Part shown: piece by piece, positions 1 through 8,113 of the stretch
Numbering within the stretch: position 1 is the first letter of the stretch
How the letters are laid out: every line of letters begins with the position of its first letter
Program-made: the position numbers and the translations under genes
Source: JAHJFW01 sp964595075
GTDB taxonomy: Bacteria; Patescibacteriota; Patescibacteriia; 2-12-FULL-60-25
DNA: 64,000 nucleotides
Assembly: GCA_964595075.1 (NCBI GenBank)
Contig: CAZQNT010000002.1
Location: 1-64,000, forward strand
Direction: 5' to 3'
Notes under the pieces: generated by a model
Told to the model about the DNA's origin: nothing
Databases searched by the model: none
What the model saw: only the letters and a program-made list of their open reading frames with translations

Positions 1-20
1 GGACAAGCCCGCCCCTACAA
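1..20. repeat. end of dispersed GTAGGGGCGGGC repeat inside a gene
   Basis: The first 20 bases read, on the minus strand, as the terminal sequence TGTAGGGGCGGGCTTGTCC. The same sequence recurs at 5754, 43665 (and inverted near 43805) and 54179. Here it lies in frame within the partial ligase gene. Confidence 0.75.
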
Positions 21-570
21 ATGCGTTTATCGCCAGCGAAAAAAACAACGCCGCTATCGGCGCGCAAAATAGCGCAAGTGCGTTCGGAAACGGGAACGGC
101 CCAATCGCGCGGAAGCCCTGCGGCGGCGCATCCCACGGCGCGTCCAGCGGGAGAAGTCCGAGATATTGTCCGATAGCCCAAAGTCCAAGCAATGTCACCG
201 TGATTGCAAGCGAGTTTAGCAGCGCGCGCTTTTCTTTTTCGCCGCGAACAAGATCGGACAGCATAAAGAAAATCAAAATCGGTTCTAGGAAATAAGCGCG
301 CCAAAGTCCGAGCGCTGCAATGTGATTCGGCGCGACGAAAATGGAGATAGTCCCTGCCGCCAACCATAAGCCGAGCGGAAGAATCCAACCGCGATCGCGG
401 ATATTTGCGATGCTATTTTTCCAGCCGCTGATCCCGCGCGATATCGTCCAAACGCAGAGCATTACGAGCAAAGAAATTTCCAATAGCGTCGTCGGCAGAG
501 GGCCGACATGAAAACGCACGACGTAGGTCGGAAGTAGAAGGGGGAGAAGGATTAGGATAAATCGTGACAT
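1..570 (-). CDS. O-antigen ligase/polymerase-like membrane protein, partial
   Basis: N-terminal 190 residues of a gene that leaves the window at its left edge; it starts at ATG 570. Hydrophobic helices lie near residues 4-20, 27-44, 61-80, 90-107, 119-140 and 162-184. The stretch GPFPFPNALALF (157-168) resembles the 'G-f-x-x-PN-x-lA' signature of Wzy/WaaL-type ligases, which join or polymerise glycans on the outer face of the membrane. The flippase gene immediately upstream on the same strand fits a surface polysaccharide locus. The last visible residues (VGAGLS) are encoded by a dispersed repeat end at 1-20, so the gene may be disrupted or extended there. Family known; exact role inferred. 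Confidence 0.62.
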   Translation of the reverse strand, partial: MSRFILILLPLLLPTYVVRFHVGPLPTTLLEISLLVMLCVWTISRGISGWKNSIANIRDRGWILPLGLWLAAGTISIFVAPNHIAALGLWRAYFLEPILIFFMLSDLVRGEKEKRALLNSLAITVTLLGLWAIGQYLGLLPLDAPWDAPPQGFRAIGPFPFPNALALFCAPIAALFFSLAINAFVGAGLS

Positions 571-596
571 ATTGGAGGGGTTTTTTCACGGTTCAT

Positions 597-680
597 AACC
601 CCCTCTAACTCCCCCTTATCTTAAGGTGGAGAATTAGTCCTCCCCTTAGAGTAAGGGGAGGTTGGAGGGGTTACTCCCCG
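597..680. repeat. dispersed hairpin repeat CTCCCCCTTA...TAAGGGGGAG, inverted pair
   Basis: Two facing copies of a repeat whose core is CCCCTCTAACTCCCCCTTA. Relatives lie at 2131, 11957, 52251 and 58332. The copy overlaps the 3' end of the flippase gene and supplies its last residues and stop codon. It can fold into a hairpin and may also end transcription. Confidence 0.8.
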
Positions 681-2115
681 TCTCGGATTTTTTAACCGAA
701 ATTATCTCGCGCAACGTCTCCCTTGAAACCGCGCCCGTTGCGACAATCAAGACTGCGTAGACTATTGCGCCGACAGCGACAGGGATCACGAGCGGTAAAG
801 ATTGAAACGGTTTGATTGCTAGCGCCATCACGAAAGCGGAGAGAATCGCTTTTAGTGCAGGCGTTAGTTTCCACTTAGCGCCGGATTGTTTCAAGACTAA
901 TATTGTAGATCCTACGGCAACGCAAAACTCCGAAAACACAGTGAGCCAAGCGGCCGCCAACATTCCGTAATCAGGGATGAACAAAATATATCCGGTCAGC
1001 GTGAACAGCGCGATGATCGCGTATATCGGAAGCATTTTTCGTTGAGCGTCGAGCGCGATTACGGCGTGTGACGAGACAGTACCGAAGAAGATGAAGGCAA
1101 CGGCGAGAATTAGTATTTGCAGTATTCGTCCCGATGAAGAAAATTGGTCGCCTGCGACGAGTACAATTCCTCGCGTAGCAAAAATCATCGTGCCAGCGAC
1201 TAGCGGAGCAGCCAGTATCACCATCGCATTATAAGAGTGACTTATTAGTCGACCGAAACGTTCCTTGTCTTTTGTCGCCCATTGTTTCGCTATGATCGGC
1301 AGAAGAACTCCCGCGTACATGAACGGAAGCGTGATTAGGATTTCGAGCACGCGATATGCGGCGCCGTATATTCCTACTTCGGTTTGCGGACGGAAAAGTG
1401 AGAGGATGAGCGTGTCAGCTTTGAAATAGATCAGGTTGAAGAGGATGGAGAGTCCGATCGGCCAGCTTCTGCCGAGCACGGTTTTCCAGAGAGCGATGTC
1501 CACGTTCCATTTGAATGACGCGTAACGTCGCGCTATTAAAAAGTTTACGAAGAAGTTCACGACGCCTCCGACGGAAACGACGAGTACGATCGGGACGAGC
1601 CCCCAGCCGAGATAGCGGCCCACTAGCACGCCGCAGAGGAGAATGAGGCGGCCGATAACTTCGCTCGCAGCCACGACGTGCATTTTGAGGTGACGCTGTT
1701 GGACGCCGATTACGATTTGGTTTAGAACGGCCGTGAAAAATGACGCCCAGATCGCGAACAATGCGAGTTTGAGTTCCGGGGCGTATGGAAATGCGAGACC
1801 GATGATCGGCGCGATACTCAGAAGGATCAGCGCGGATATGATCCGAAGCGTGAACACCGCGCTTACGATTCGATTTTCATACGCGGCATCTCCGGCGCGC
1901 TCGCCGAGCATCTGCACGAGCATGACGTTCAAGCCGAAATCCAGGAACAGGGCGAAGAAAGAGAAGAAGGCGTTTGCGGTCGAGTACATGCCGAAGCCCT
2001 CTTGCCCCAACTGCCGCGTCATTAGGCCGACCACAATGACGCCGATCACGGTCGAGACGACTTTTCCTGCGATTTGTACACCCGTGTTTCGGGCGAGAGC
2101 GCGCGTTACGGACAT
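646..2115 (-). CDS. polysaccharide flippase (Wzx/MATE-like)
   Basis: 489 residues with about 12-14 hydrophobic helices over the whole length. The start (GVQIAGKVVSTVIGVIVVGL followed by a Gly-rich loop TRQLGQEGFG) is typical of the polysaccharide biosynthesis/export flippase family in the MOP superfamily. Such proteins flip undecaprenyl-linked oligosaccharides across the membrane. The next gene downstream resembles an O-antigen ligase, so the pair probably exports a surface glycan. The final residues (about GSNPSNLPLL) and the TAA stop are read from the dispersed repeat at 597-680, so the native C-terminus has been replaced or trimmed. A second copy of the repeat sits just upstream of the start. 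Confidence 0.88.
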   Translation of the reverse strand: MSVTRALARNTGVQIAGKVVSTVIGVIVVGLMTRQLGQEGFGMYSTANAFFSFFALFLDFGLNVMLVQMLGERAGDAAYENRIVSAVFTLRIISALILLSIAPIIGLAFPYAPELKLALFAIWASFFTAVLNQIVIGVQQRHLKMHVVAASEVIGRLILLCGVLVGRYLGWGLVPIVLVVSVGGVVNFFVNFLIARRYASFKWNVDIALWKTVLGRSWPIGLSILFNLIYFKADTLILSLFRPQTEVGIYGAAYRVLEILITLPFMYAGVLLPIIAKQWATKDKERFGRLISHSYNAMVILAAPLVAGTMIFATRGIVLVAGDQFSSSGRILQILILAVAFIFFGTVSSHAVIALDAQRKMLPIYAIIALFTLTGYILFIPDYGMLAAAWLTVFSEFCVAVGSTILVLKQSGAKWKLTPALKAILSAFVMALAIKPFQSLPLVIPVAVGAIVYAVLIVATGAVSRETLREIISVKKSETGSNPSNLPLL

Positions 2116-2130
2116 GGGTTTGGTAAATGC

Positions 2131-2176
2131 GGGGAGTAGCCCCCTCTAACTCCCCCTTACTCTAAGGGGGAGGATA
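2131..2176. repeat. dispersed hairpin repeat
   Basis: Copy of the CTCCCCCTTA-ctc-TAAGGGGGAG hairpin repeat. It fills the gap between the divergent flippase and SpoIID-domain genes. Confidence 0.8.
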
Positions 2177-2217
2177 GTAGTATGACAGGATGGTGACAAA
2201 TGTGGTATTTTTGGCGC

Positions 2218-4467
2218 ATGCGCAAGAACTTAAAAGTCCTTCTGTGTGTTTTAACGTTTCTACTTCCTCTGACGAACGTTTTTGCTGCAACGACTGCCTC
2301 AGCGCAACCCTATCAAGCCGAAGTTTCCACCGGCGCGGTTACGCTCGCTCCTGACCAAGCGAAGACTATCACATTGAAATTCAAAAACGTCGGGACAAAG
2401 TCGTGGACGCGGGGCAAGAGCGCGACCTCGGTTTATCTATACGGCAAATCTTCCGCTTTGTCTCATTCTTCATGGCTGGCATCGGATCTTCCGGCGCTTA
2501 TAGATCAAACGACTGTAAAACCCGGTGCAATGGCGAGCGCGTCTTTTTTGGTGAAGGCGCCGTCGAAAGTCGGTACGTACACCGAGCGGTTCCTGCTTTC
2601 CTATGGAGACAATTTATGGATAAAAGGTTCTGTCGTGACGGTTACTTTTACTGTCGCAAAGCCGGTTGCGGTAGCGCCGGCGCCGGTCGCTAAAACAGTT
2701 TCAGCGCAAGAACCGGTCACGGATCAATCCATTCCTGCTTCAACCGTGCATCGCGCAACATTGACGGATAAGGGTGGAATCGAGTGGCAACTCAATCCAA
2801 GCGAACACATAATAGTAAATTTGAAATTCAAGAATACGGGATCGGCGACATGGAAAAACAACGGAGCCGGATATATCTCACTTTATACGTGGTCGCCAAA
2901 GTATAGGAATAGCGCGTTCAAGGATTATTCGTGGACATCGGAATCGCGCGCGGGGTTTTTGGTGGAAAAAGAAGTGAAGCCGAATAAAGAGGGAACTATT
3001 CGCCTCGAGCTCCGCGCGCCGGAAAAGCCGGGGAGTTATCAAGAATCATTTCAGCTCGCGAGCGAAAACGTGGCGTGGTTGGAGGGCGGTTCGGTTACGC
3101 TGAATATCCGCGTCACGGATCCGGACGGTTTGTTAGATACAATGCCGGACGTCCAAGCTACGGATGCGACCTCTACAACTTCGGGAACGTACAGCTCTAT
3201 TTTGCTTTTGACTTCCAATAAAACAGTTACCGCAGGCGGAAGCGACCGACTGGATTTGACGCACGGGTTTAAGAATTTAGGCGACGTCTCTTGGAACAGC
3301 AGGTCGCTCCGACTCGTTAGCGTTGCGCCGTCTCTCGGCGCGTATTCGAGCGTGCAGGACGCCAGCTGGCCGAGCGCGACCGAGCCGGTAAAATCGGATG
3401 GGAAGATCGCGCCGGGAGAGATCGGATTCGTGAGTTATAAGATAAAAGCGCCGGCGAGAAAAGGGGAGTATCAAGTGACGTTTCAACTTATGGCGGACGG
3501 ACATGACGGATACGTAGATCCGGCTCCAATCCCCGTTCCGGGGCCGGTAGTCGGCGTGCCTCCGCTAAGCGGCGACGAGGCGTCGTTGCCCGCGGAACCG
3601 ATTATCCGCGTAGGGCTCTTTAAGACAACGGACGACATGATGAAGGTTCGCGGCATGACGGTCGGAATGAACGCTACGCAAAAAGGTCAGGTTGTTTGCG
3701 CGTTTCCCGCAGGAGCGATCGCTACAGTATCGTTTGATAGGACCAAAAAAATATATCGTCTTTCCGGATCAAATTGCACGAGCCAGTCCACGGATTATTA
3801 CGTGCTCGAATCGCAAGACGGACTTTCGCCCATGGAGATCACGGATTACGAACGACTCGTTTCATGGCTGCCGGGCGCGAACGACAACAAGTTTCGCGCG
3901 AAGCTGGAATTGCGGTTTACGCCGTCGTCGGATTCGGTTTGGGTAATCAACGAACTTTTGATCGAATCGTATTTGTACGGCATCGCGGAGACTTCCAACG
4001 TAAGTCCTCTCGAATATCAAAAAGCGCTCCTAACCGCGGCTAGGACTTATGCTATGTATCACGTGAATCGAGGAACGAAACACGCGGATGAATTTTTCAC
4101 TGTGGATGCTCACTTAGATCAGGTATATCGCGGGTACGGACAAGAGGCGCGAAGTCCGAATATCGTCGACGGCGTAGTTAAAACTCGCGGGCAGATCGTG
4201 ACTTACGATGGAAAACTCGCTATCACTCCGTATTACTCCCGTTCAGACGGAAGGTCGCGAAACTGGACGGAGGTATGGGGCGGAAAAGGATACGCGTGGC
4301 TGGTGTCCGTGCCGATACCGCACGACGTCGGTCAGACTTTGTGGGGGCACGGCGTAGGAATGTCCGCGCGAGGCGCGCTCTACATGGCATCAAAAGACGG
4401 CGCGCTCTACGACGCGATCCTTAAACACTTCTATCTAGGAACTGAATTACGAAAAGCGTACAAATAG
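2218..4467 (+). CDS. secreted SpoIID/LytB-domain protein with Ig-like repeats
   Basis: About 749 residues from ATG 2218, chosen because MRKNLKVLLCVL begins a clean signal peptide ending near VFA; an upstream ATG at 2200 adds six residues. Three Ig-like modules of the NBR1-central-domain type lie near residues 35-145, 180-300 and 325-440. Each carries 'FKNxGxxxW' (FKNVGTKSW, FKNTGSATW, FKNLGDVSW) and ends in a Y-x-x-x-F/V-x-L strand. The C-terminal 190 residues are a SpoIID domain, with LLTAARTYAMYH and the signature GHGVGMSARGAL. SpoIID enzymes cleave denuded glycan strands in peptidoglycan. Role here: extracellular wall remodelling (inferred). Ends 6 bases before the next gene. Confidence 0.85.
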   Translation: MRKNLKVLLCVLTFLLPLTNVFAATTASAQPYQAEVSTGAVTLAPDQAKTITLKFKNVGTKSWTRGKSATSVYLYGKSSALSHSSWLASDLPALIDQTTVKPGAMASASFLVKAPSKVGTYTERFLLSYGDNLWIKGSVVTVTFTVAKPVAVAPAPVAKTVSAQEPVTDQSIPASTVHRATLTDKGGIEWQLNPSEHIIVNLKFKNTGSATWKNNGAGYISLYTWSPKYRNSAFKDYSWTSESRAGFLVEKEVKPNKEGTIRLELRAPEKPGSYQESFQLASENVAWLEGGSVTLNIRVTDPDGLLDTMPDVQATDATSTTSGTYSSILLLTSNKTVTAGGSDRLDLTHGFKNLGDVSWNSRSLRLVSVAPSLGAYSSVQDASWPSATEPVKSDGKIAPGEIGFVSYKIKAPARKGEYQVTFQLMADGHDGYVDPAPIPVPGPVVGVPPLSGDEASLPAEPIIRVGLFKTTDDMMKVRGMTVGMNATQKGQVVCAFPAGAIATVSFDRTKKIYRLSGSNCTSQSTDYYVLESQDGLSPMEITDYERLVSWLPGANDNKFRAKLELRFTPSSDSVWVINELLIESYLYGIAETSNVSPLEYQKALLTAARTYAMYHVNRGTKHADEFFTVDAHLDQVYRGYGQEARSPNIVDGVVKTRGQIVTYDGKLAITPYYSRSDGRSRNWTEVWGGKGYAWLVSVPIPHDVGQTLWGHGVGMSARGALYMASKDGALYDAILKHFYLGTELRKAYK

Positions 4468-4473
4468 TTCGTT

Positions 4474-4809
4474 ATGTCTTTTCTCAAGAGCATCTTCTCA
4501 AAAAAATCGACAACGCCGCAGCTTTCGCATAGTGAAATGCGCGCGCAGAAATCCGAAGCGAGGCTTGGGTCGTTTAGAGCAGGCGCAAGTTCGTCGCGCG
4601 ATTTTGCCGTGAGACGAACCGCCGATACTTCGTCGGCAAGAGATTTTTTTACTCGCAGTCTCGGTCGAAAGCCGGAAGCGACGCGCGGTTCGTCCATCGC
4701 AAGAACGGTAATCGGAGGAGGATCGTCAACACAAAGACCCATGAGCGCGCCAGCCATGCCCGTGAAACTACCGCCAAGACTTCCTCCGATTCGTCCAATA
4801 GGGAAGTGA
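4474..4809 (+). CDS. small basic protein of unknown function
   Basis: 111 residues, rich in Ser, Arg and Pro, with low-complexity character and no membrane segment or recognised domain. The first dozen residues (MSFLKSIFSKKS) could form an amphipathic membrane-binding helix. It starts 6 bases after the SpoIID-domain stop, so the two are probably co-transcribed. A dispersed repeat follows directly. I do not recognise a family. Confidence 0.5.
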   Translation: MSFLKSIFSKKSTTPQLSHSEMRAQKSEARLGSFRAGASSSRDFAVRRTADTSSARDFFTRSLGRKPEATRGSSIARTVIGGGSSTQRPMSAPAMPVKLPPRLPPIRPIGK

Positions 4810-4815
4810 TTTAGC

Positions 4816-4899
4816 GTCATCCCGAGCGGAGTCGAGGGATCCATTAAAGCTACAATCCGAGGGATTCCTCCGCTACGCTGCTGCTTCGGTCGGAATGAC
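4816..4899. repeat. dispersed repeat GTCATCCCGAGC...GGAATGAC
   Basis: 84-bp element with short terminal inversions (GTCATcCCGA / TCGgAATGAC) and internal GGGATCC/GGGATT motifs, of the 'TCATCCCGAGCGGAGTCGAGGGATC' kind common in many bacterial genomes. A partial relative lies at 7224. Confidence 0.7.
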
Positions 4900-4906
4900 A
4901 GCAGTT

Positions 4907-5482
4907 TTATTTTTTGTCAGGCATCCCGAATTCCTCCACGGCTTCGTCGAGATGTTTGCGGCGTCGGATTTCAGAAAGGTCCAAAATTGTTTTCGCGATC
5001 GCGTTCGGATGCGCGACTTCTTCAAAAATGAACCGTTCTTTTTCACCGGCCGTTTGTATAAAAACGTCGCCAAAATCGAACATCGTGTGCCAAAAACCTC
5101 GTATTTCCGCAGTCACGTCCTGTACGCGGTGCAGGCGCAATTCGGACACCGTTCTTGAAAAAAGTCCGTGTTGTTCCATACTCAAAATGCGGCGGTTGGT
5201 GATGATCCATACGTCCAGATAATAATCGATGTAAGTTTGATAGACGAAAAGCCACGCGAAAAGAAAGAATATCGAACCGCCCAGTATCATCAGAGTAATG
5301 CGCACAGGATCGCTGAAAAAGTCAGGCGCAAGCAATAGCAATCCGATGTAGATCGCTGGAGGAAGAGCGAGAACAAAAATGAATGACAGCGTGAGCGAAA
5401 TCAAGCTGAACCAATGTCGTCGTAGAAGCGCGACTGGCTTTTCATCCGGCGTCGCGCCCGGGAGGTGTGCGAGATTTAACAT
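4907..5482 (-). CDS. membrane protein with bacterial PH domain (YdbS/bPH2-like)
   Basis: 191 residues. Two membrane helices (about 28-52 and 62-85) are followed by a bacterial PH-like domain, with the hallmark YYLDVWIITNRRILSMEQHG near residue 90 and VSELRLHRVQDVT soon after. This layout matches the YdbS/YdbT (DUF304, bPH2) family, whose biochemical role is poorly known. Ends shortly after the dispersed repeat on its 3' side and lies directly downstream of a tiny membrane protein gene on the same strand. Confidence 0.82.
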   Translation of the reverse strand: MLNLAHLPGATPDEKPVALLRRHWFSLISLTLSFIFVLALPPAIYIGLLLLAPDFFSDPVRITLMILGGSIFFLFAWLFVYQTYIDYYLDVWIITNRRILSMEQHGLFSRTVSELRLHRVQDVTAEIRGFWHTMFDFGDVFIQTAGEKERFIFEEVAHPNAIAKTILDLSEIRRRKHLDEAVEEFGMPDKK

Positions 5483-5487
5483 GTTTA

Positions 5488-5739
5488 TTAGAAGTTAACG
5501 TCCGGCGTGAGTTGGAAAATGCCGAAGTTTAATACCAGACTCCAGTCCGCGTTTATAAAATAGAACAGTGTCGCTGCTACGACGAGTACGCAAACCATCA
5601 TGAAAAATCCTGTCGCGTAATATGCCATCGGTCCCGACACTGCAAAACGCAACATTTGAACCGAGCTGATTATCGCGAAGAACGTCCAGATGAGAAACAG
5701 GACGAGCCAGACAAGGAGGAAGATGGAGATTGGAATCAT
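5488..5739 (-). CDS. small three-helix membrane protein
   Basis: 83 residues from ATG 5739 (MIPISIFLLVWLVL). A longer reading frame upstream exists only because it runs through the GTAGGGGCGGGC repeat, so the internal ATG is preferred. Hydrophobic stretches lie near residues 3-25, 35-52 and 50-70. Five bases separate it from the PH-domain gene, suggesting an operon. No family recognised; this arrangement (small membrane protein, then bPH2 protein) is common but uncharacterised in Parcubacteria. Confidence 0.65.
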   Translation of the reverse strand: MIPISIFLLVWLVLFLIWTFFAIISSVQMLRFAVSGPMAYYATGFFMMVCVLVVAATLFYFINADWSLVLNFGIFQLTPDVNF

Positions 5740-5753
5740 GGGAAGTGAGTAGT

Positions 5754-5815
5754 TGTAGGGGCGGGCTTGTCCCGCCCTCCCCGATCGTGCGGTAGGGGCG
5801 CATGGCGTGCACACA
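5754..5815. repeat. dispersed repeat TGTAGGGGCGGGCTTGTCCCGCCC
   Basis: Full terminal sequence of the GTAGGGGCGGGC family (5754-5786), then a second short element beginning GTAGGGGCGCATGGCGTGC. It lies in the promoter-side gap between ruvB and the small membrane protein gene. Confidence 0.75.
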
Positions 5816-5831
5816 GCACCCCGCGGTAGTC

Positions 5832-6848
5832 CTAGATCAACGGTGTTTGATTGCTTGGCGGTGTGATCCCTAGATGGGCGTAAGCCAGCGCAGTGGCGAC
5901 GCGCCCTCGTGGCGTGCGATCTATCAATCCTTCGCGCAGAAGAAACGGTTCGATCACTTCTTCCAACGTGGCTACGTCTTCGGCCGTACTTGCCGCGAGA
6001 GTCGTGAGCCCGACCGGGCCGCCGTTGAATTTTTCGATCATGGCGCGGAGCGTTCGGCGATCCATATCGTCCAATCCTCGCGGATCAATCTCGAGTCTAG
6101 TCAACGCCTCGTCCACGATCACAGGGTCAAGTGTACCATTTCCTCGTACCTGCGAGTAGTCGCGCACGCGTTTCAAAAGCCGGTTTGCGATGCGCGGCGT
6201 CCTTCGCGACCGAGACGCTATGACGCGCGACTCCTCGTCGCCGAGCGGGATTCCGAGCAGCGCGGCGCTGCGTTTTACGATCGCCATCATTTCGTCAACG
6301 CCGTAGAAATCAAGGTGGTAGACGGAGCCGAAACGGTCGCGAAAAGGCGCGGACAGGAGCGACATTTTCGTTGTAGCGCCGATCAAGGTAAATCGCTTCA
6401 GGTCCAATCGCAAAGTTCGCGCGGTCGGCCCCTTTCCTATCACGATGTCGAGCGCAAAATCTTCCATCGCAGGATAAAGAACTTCCTCTATCGTGCGGTT
6501 CATTCGGTGTATCTCGTCGATGAACAGTACATCGCCGTCTTCGAGATTCGTCAAAATCGCGGCCAAATCTCCAACACGTTCAAGCGCCGGTCCGCTGGTT
6601 ATTTTTATTGCCGCGCCCATTTCAGAACTCACGACGTGAGCAAGCGTTGTTTTCCCCAGTCCCGGAGGGCCGTATAGCAAAACGTGTTCACACGGCTCGT
6701 TGCGACCCCGCGCGGCTTCCAAAAAAATGGTCAGGTTTTCCTTAACTTTTGGTTGACCGATAAATTCGGCCAATGTTTTCGGCCGAAGGGACAACTCAAA
6801 ACGCTGCTCTTGGTCTTGGGATTCGGGCGTTATTATTCGTTCCTCCAT
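5832..6848 (-). CDS. ruvB: Holliday junction branch migration helicase RuvB
   Basis: 338 residues, full length for RuvB. Walker A GPPGLGKTT at residues 60-68, Walker B LFIDEIHRM near 110, sensor 1 region GATTKMSLLS near 155, then PFRDRFG, and a C-terminal winged helix (GPVGLTTLAA, then REGLIDRTPRGR). RuvB is the AAA+ motor that drives Holliday junctions through the RuvA tetramer during recombination and fork repair. ruvA and ruvC are not in this window. A 60-base gap and a small GTG-initiated gene lie on the 5' side. Confidence 0.97.
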   Translation of the reverse strand: MEERIITPESQDQEQRFELSLRPKTLAEFIGQPKVKENLTIFLEAARGRNEPCEHVLLYGPPGLGKTTLAHVVSSEMGAAIKITSGPALERVGDLAAILTNLEDGDVLFIDEIHRMNRTIEEVLYPAMEDFALDIVIGKGPTARTLRLDLKRFTLIGATTKMSLLSAPFRDRFGSVYHLDFYGVDEMMAIVKRSAALLGIPLGDEESRVIASRSRRTPRIANRLLKRVRDYSQVRGNGTLDPVIVDEALTRLEIDPRGLDDMDRRTLRAMIEKFNGGPVGLTTLAASTAEDVATLEEVIEPFLLREGLIDRTPRGRVATALAYAHLGITPPSNQTPLI

Positions 6849-6914
6849 ATCGTATGTCAGATTACCGCGATGTTGAGTTAAAGAAAAGCCCGCGGCGAGC
6901 GGCGCGAGCGTGAC

Positions 6915-7094
6915 TCATGAGTCTTTGACGAGCTTTGCCCACTGAACAAGCTCTTGATCCGTCGCTACGCTCCGTGGAGCTTCGCTTTGCGGCGGCCTTG
7001 AACGCGGGCGGAAAAGTACTGGGCGCGGCGGTGGCGGCACCACGCTCGGCGGAGGGGCGGGTTCCGTTTTTGGTCGCTTTTTCTTTTTTGACAC
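6915..7094 (-). CDS. small Lys/Pro-rich protein
   Basis: 59 residues from GTG 7094, chosen because AAGGAGG lies six bases upstream, a near-perfect Shine-Dalgarno. Composition: a lysine-rich start (SKKKKRPK), a polyproline middle, and a short C-terminal helix ending QWAKLVKDS. No membrane segment or known family. An upstream extension to ATG 7166 is possible in frame but lacks a ribosome site. Function unknown; the basic start suggests nucleic-acid or ribosome contact (speculative). Confidence 0.6.
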   Translation of the reverse strand: MSKKKKRPKTEPAPPPSVVPPPPRPVLFRPRSRPPQSEAPRSVATDQELVQWAKLVKDS

Positions 7095-7223
7095 TGATAC
7101 CTCCTTAGTATCTTGTCGATTAGAGTATGACGAACTAATAAGAAAAAAACAACGGGATATTGTCATAGTATATTCTGATCTGATGCAATAGCGCTGTGCG
7201 CGTTGGTTTCAAAAATTTAAGTA

Positions 7224-7260
7224 TGTCATCCCGAGGAAAGTCGGAGCGACGAGGGATCTT
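7224..7260. repeat. partial dispersed repeat TGTCATCCCGAGG
   Basis: Short copy of the TCATCCCGAG...GAGGGATC element seen at 4816. The gap from 7095 to 7371 otherwise shows no gene. Confidence 0.55.
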
Positions 7261-7371
7261 CAATACGGAACATCTGCCGAGAGCGTAAAACATAATCGAA
7301 GATTCCAACGACAAATACTTGCGGAAAACCCGTTTTTCTTTTATGTTTGCGGTGGGATTATGTGCGCCTAA

Positions 7372-7457
7372 GCCCGGGTGGTGGAATGGTATACACGGAG
7401 GACTTAAAATCCTTTGGGAGAAATCCCATGCGGGTTCGATCCCCGCCCCGGGCACCA
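7372..7457 (+). tRNA. tRNA-Leu (anticodon UAA)
   Basis: Acceptor arms GCCCGGG (7372-7378) and CCCGGGC (7447-7453), discriminator A, and encoded CCA (7455-7457). The anticodon stem GAGGA/TCCTT encloses loop CTTAAAA, giving anticodon TAA. A long variable arm (TTTGGGAGAAATCCCAT region) marks a class II tRNA, and the T arm reads GCGGG-TTCGATC-CCCGC. It decodes UUA (and UUG by wobble). An accessory gene island begins directly after it. Confidence 0.96.
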
Positions 7458-7498
7458 ATAAAATTATGAATCGAGAACGACCGAAGACAATTTTTTTC

Positions 7499-7527
7499 TT
7501 GACATACAATTGCATGTCAGTTACTTT
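7499..7527 (+). promoter_or_regulatory. toxin-antitoxin promoter with palindromic operator
   Basis: A perfect -35 (TTGACA, 7499-7504) overlaps a 20-bp imperfect palindrome TGACATACAATTGCATGTCA (7500-7519). A weak -10 (TACTTT, 7522-7527) follows at 17 bp. The palindrome is where a Phd/YefM antitoxin would be expected to bind. The predicted transcript would start within a few bases of ATG 7536, so the message may be leaderless. Confidence 0.55.
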
Positions 7528-7535
7528 ATATTTCT

Positions 7536-7811
7536 ATGAATACTATAGTGAAGTCATATTCGGTTCGCGACCTCCAGCGTAATTATCGTGCAGTATTGAA
7601 CGAAGCCAAACATAGTCGCGATGCAATACTTCTCATCAACAATAGCGTCCCAGAAGCGGTGGTTTTGGATGTTGAAACATATAACGCGCTCGTAACAGAT
7701 ACATATGCTTATGACAAAGCTCGAGTTGCAAAGTTAGTTGAGGACGCGCGAAAATCCTACCGTTCCGGAAGGGCGAAGAAGTTGAAAGATTGGGACGAGC
7801 TTGATGCTTGA
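7536..7811 (+). CDS. type II antitoxin, Phd/YefM family
   Basis: 91 residues. The N-terminal SVRDLQRNYRAVLNEAK followed by ILLINNSVPEAVVLDVETYNAL is the Phd/YefM fold, which binds operator DNA. The C-terminal tail after about residue 60 would wrap the toxin. The toxin gene overlaps its 3' end, the usual order for co-translated pairs. It neutralises the RelE/YafQ-like protein and represses the operon through the upstream palindrome (established for the family, inferred here). Confidence 0.85.
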   Translation: MNTIVKSYSVRDLQRNYRAVLNEAKHSRDAILLINNSVPEAVVLDVETYNALVTDTYAYDKARVAKLVEDARKSYRSGRAKKLKDWDELDA

Positions 7812-8091
7812 ATCAAGTATGCCAGTCGAGATTTGGTACGGGCCGGAGTTCAAGCGCGATTACAAAAAATTAACGCCTGAATTACAGGAGCTTGTGAAAA
7901 ACAGGGGGCGCTTATTTCAGAAAAATCCGTTTAACCAACTCCTTAAGACACACAAGCTTGGCGGATTTGTCAAAGAATGTTGGGCGTTCTCTGTAAACTA
8001 CAGCTTTCGTGTTATTTTCGAATTTCGCGGTGATGGAAAAGTGAATTTATTACGAGTCGGAGATCATTCCGTTTACAGAAAAAAGAAATGA
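7804..8091 (+). CDS. type II toxin, RelE/ParE superfamily (YafQ-like)
   Basis: About 95 residues from ATG 7804, which overlaps the antitoxin stop; ATG 7819 is an alternative start. The layout is RelE-like: EIWYGPEFKRDYKKL, then a short helix pair, the core LLKTHKLGGFVKECWAFSV with the 'H-L-L/G' pattern, and VIFEF...VNLLRVGDHSVYR at the end, where basic and aromatic residues form the active site of mRNA interferases. Likely a ribosome-dependent mRNA interferase; a ParE-type gyrase poison is the alternative. Confidence 0.8.
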   Translation: MLESSMPVEIWYGPEFKRDYKKLTPELQELVKNRGRLFQKNPFNQLLKTHKLGGFVKECWAFSVNYSFRVIFEFRGDGKVNLLRVGDHSVYRKKK

Positions 8092-8113
8092 CTGCAAATT
8101 TCATTAAACAAAC

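Noticed and set aside
5874..6677. 267-residue plus-strand frame opposite ruvB
   Set aside because: Shadow of ruvB.
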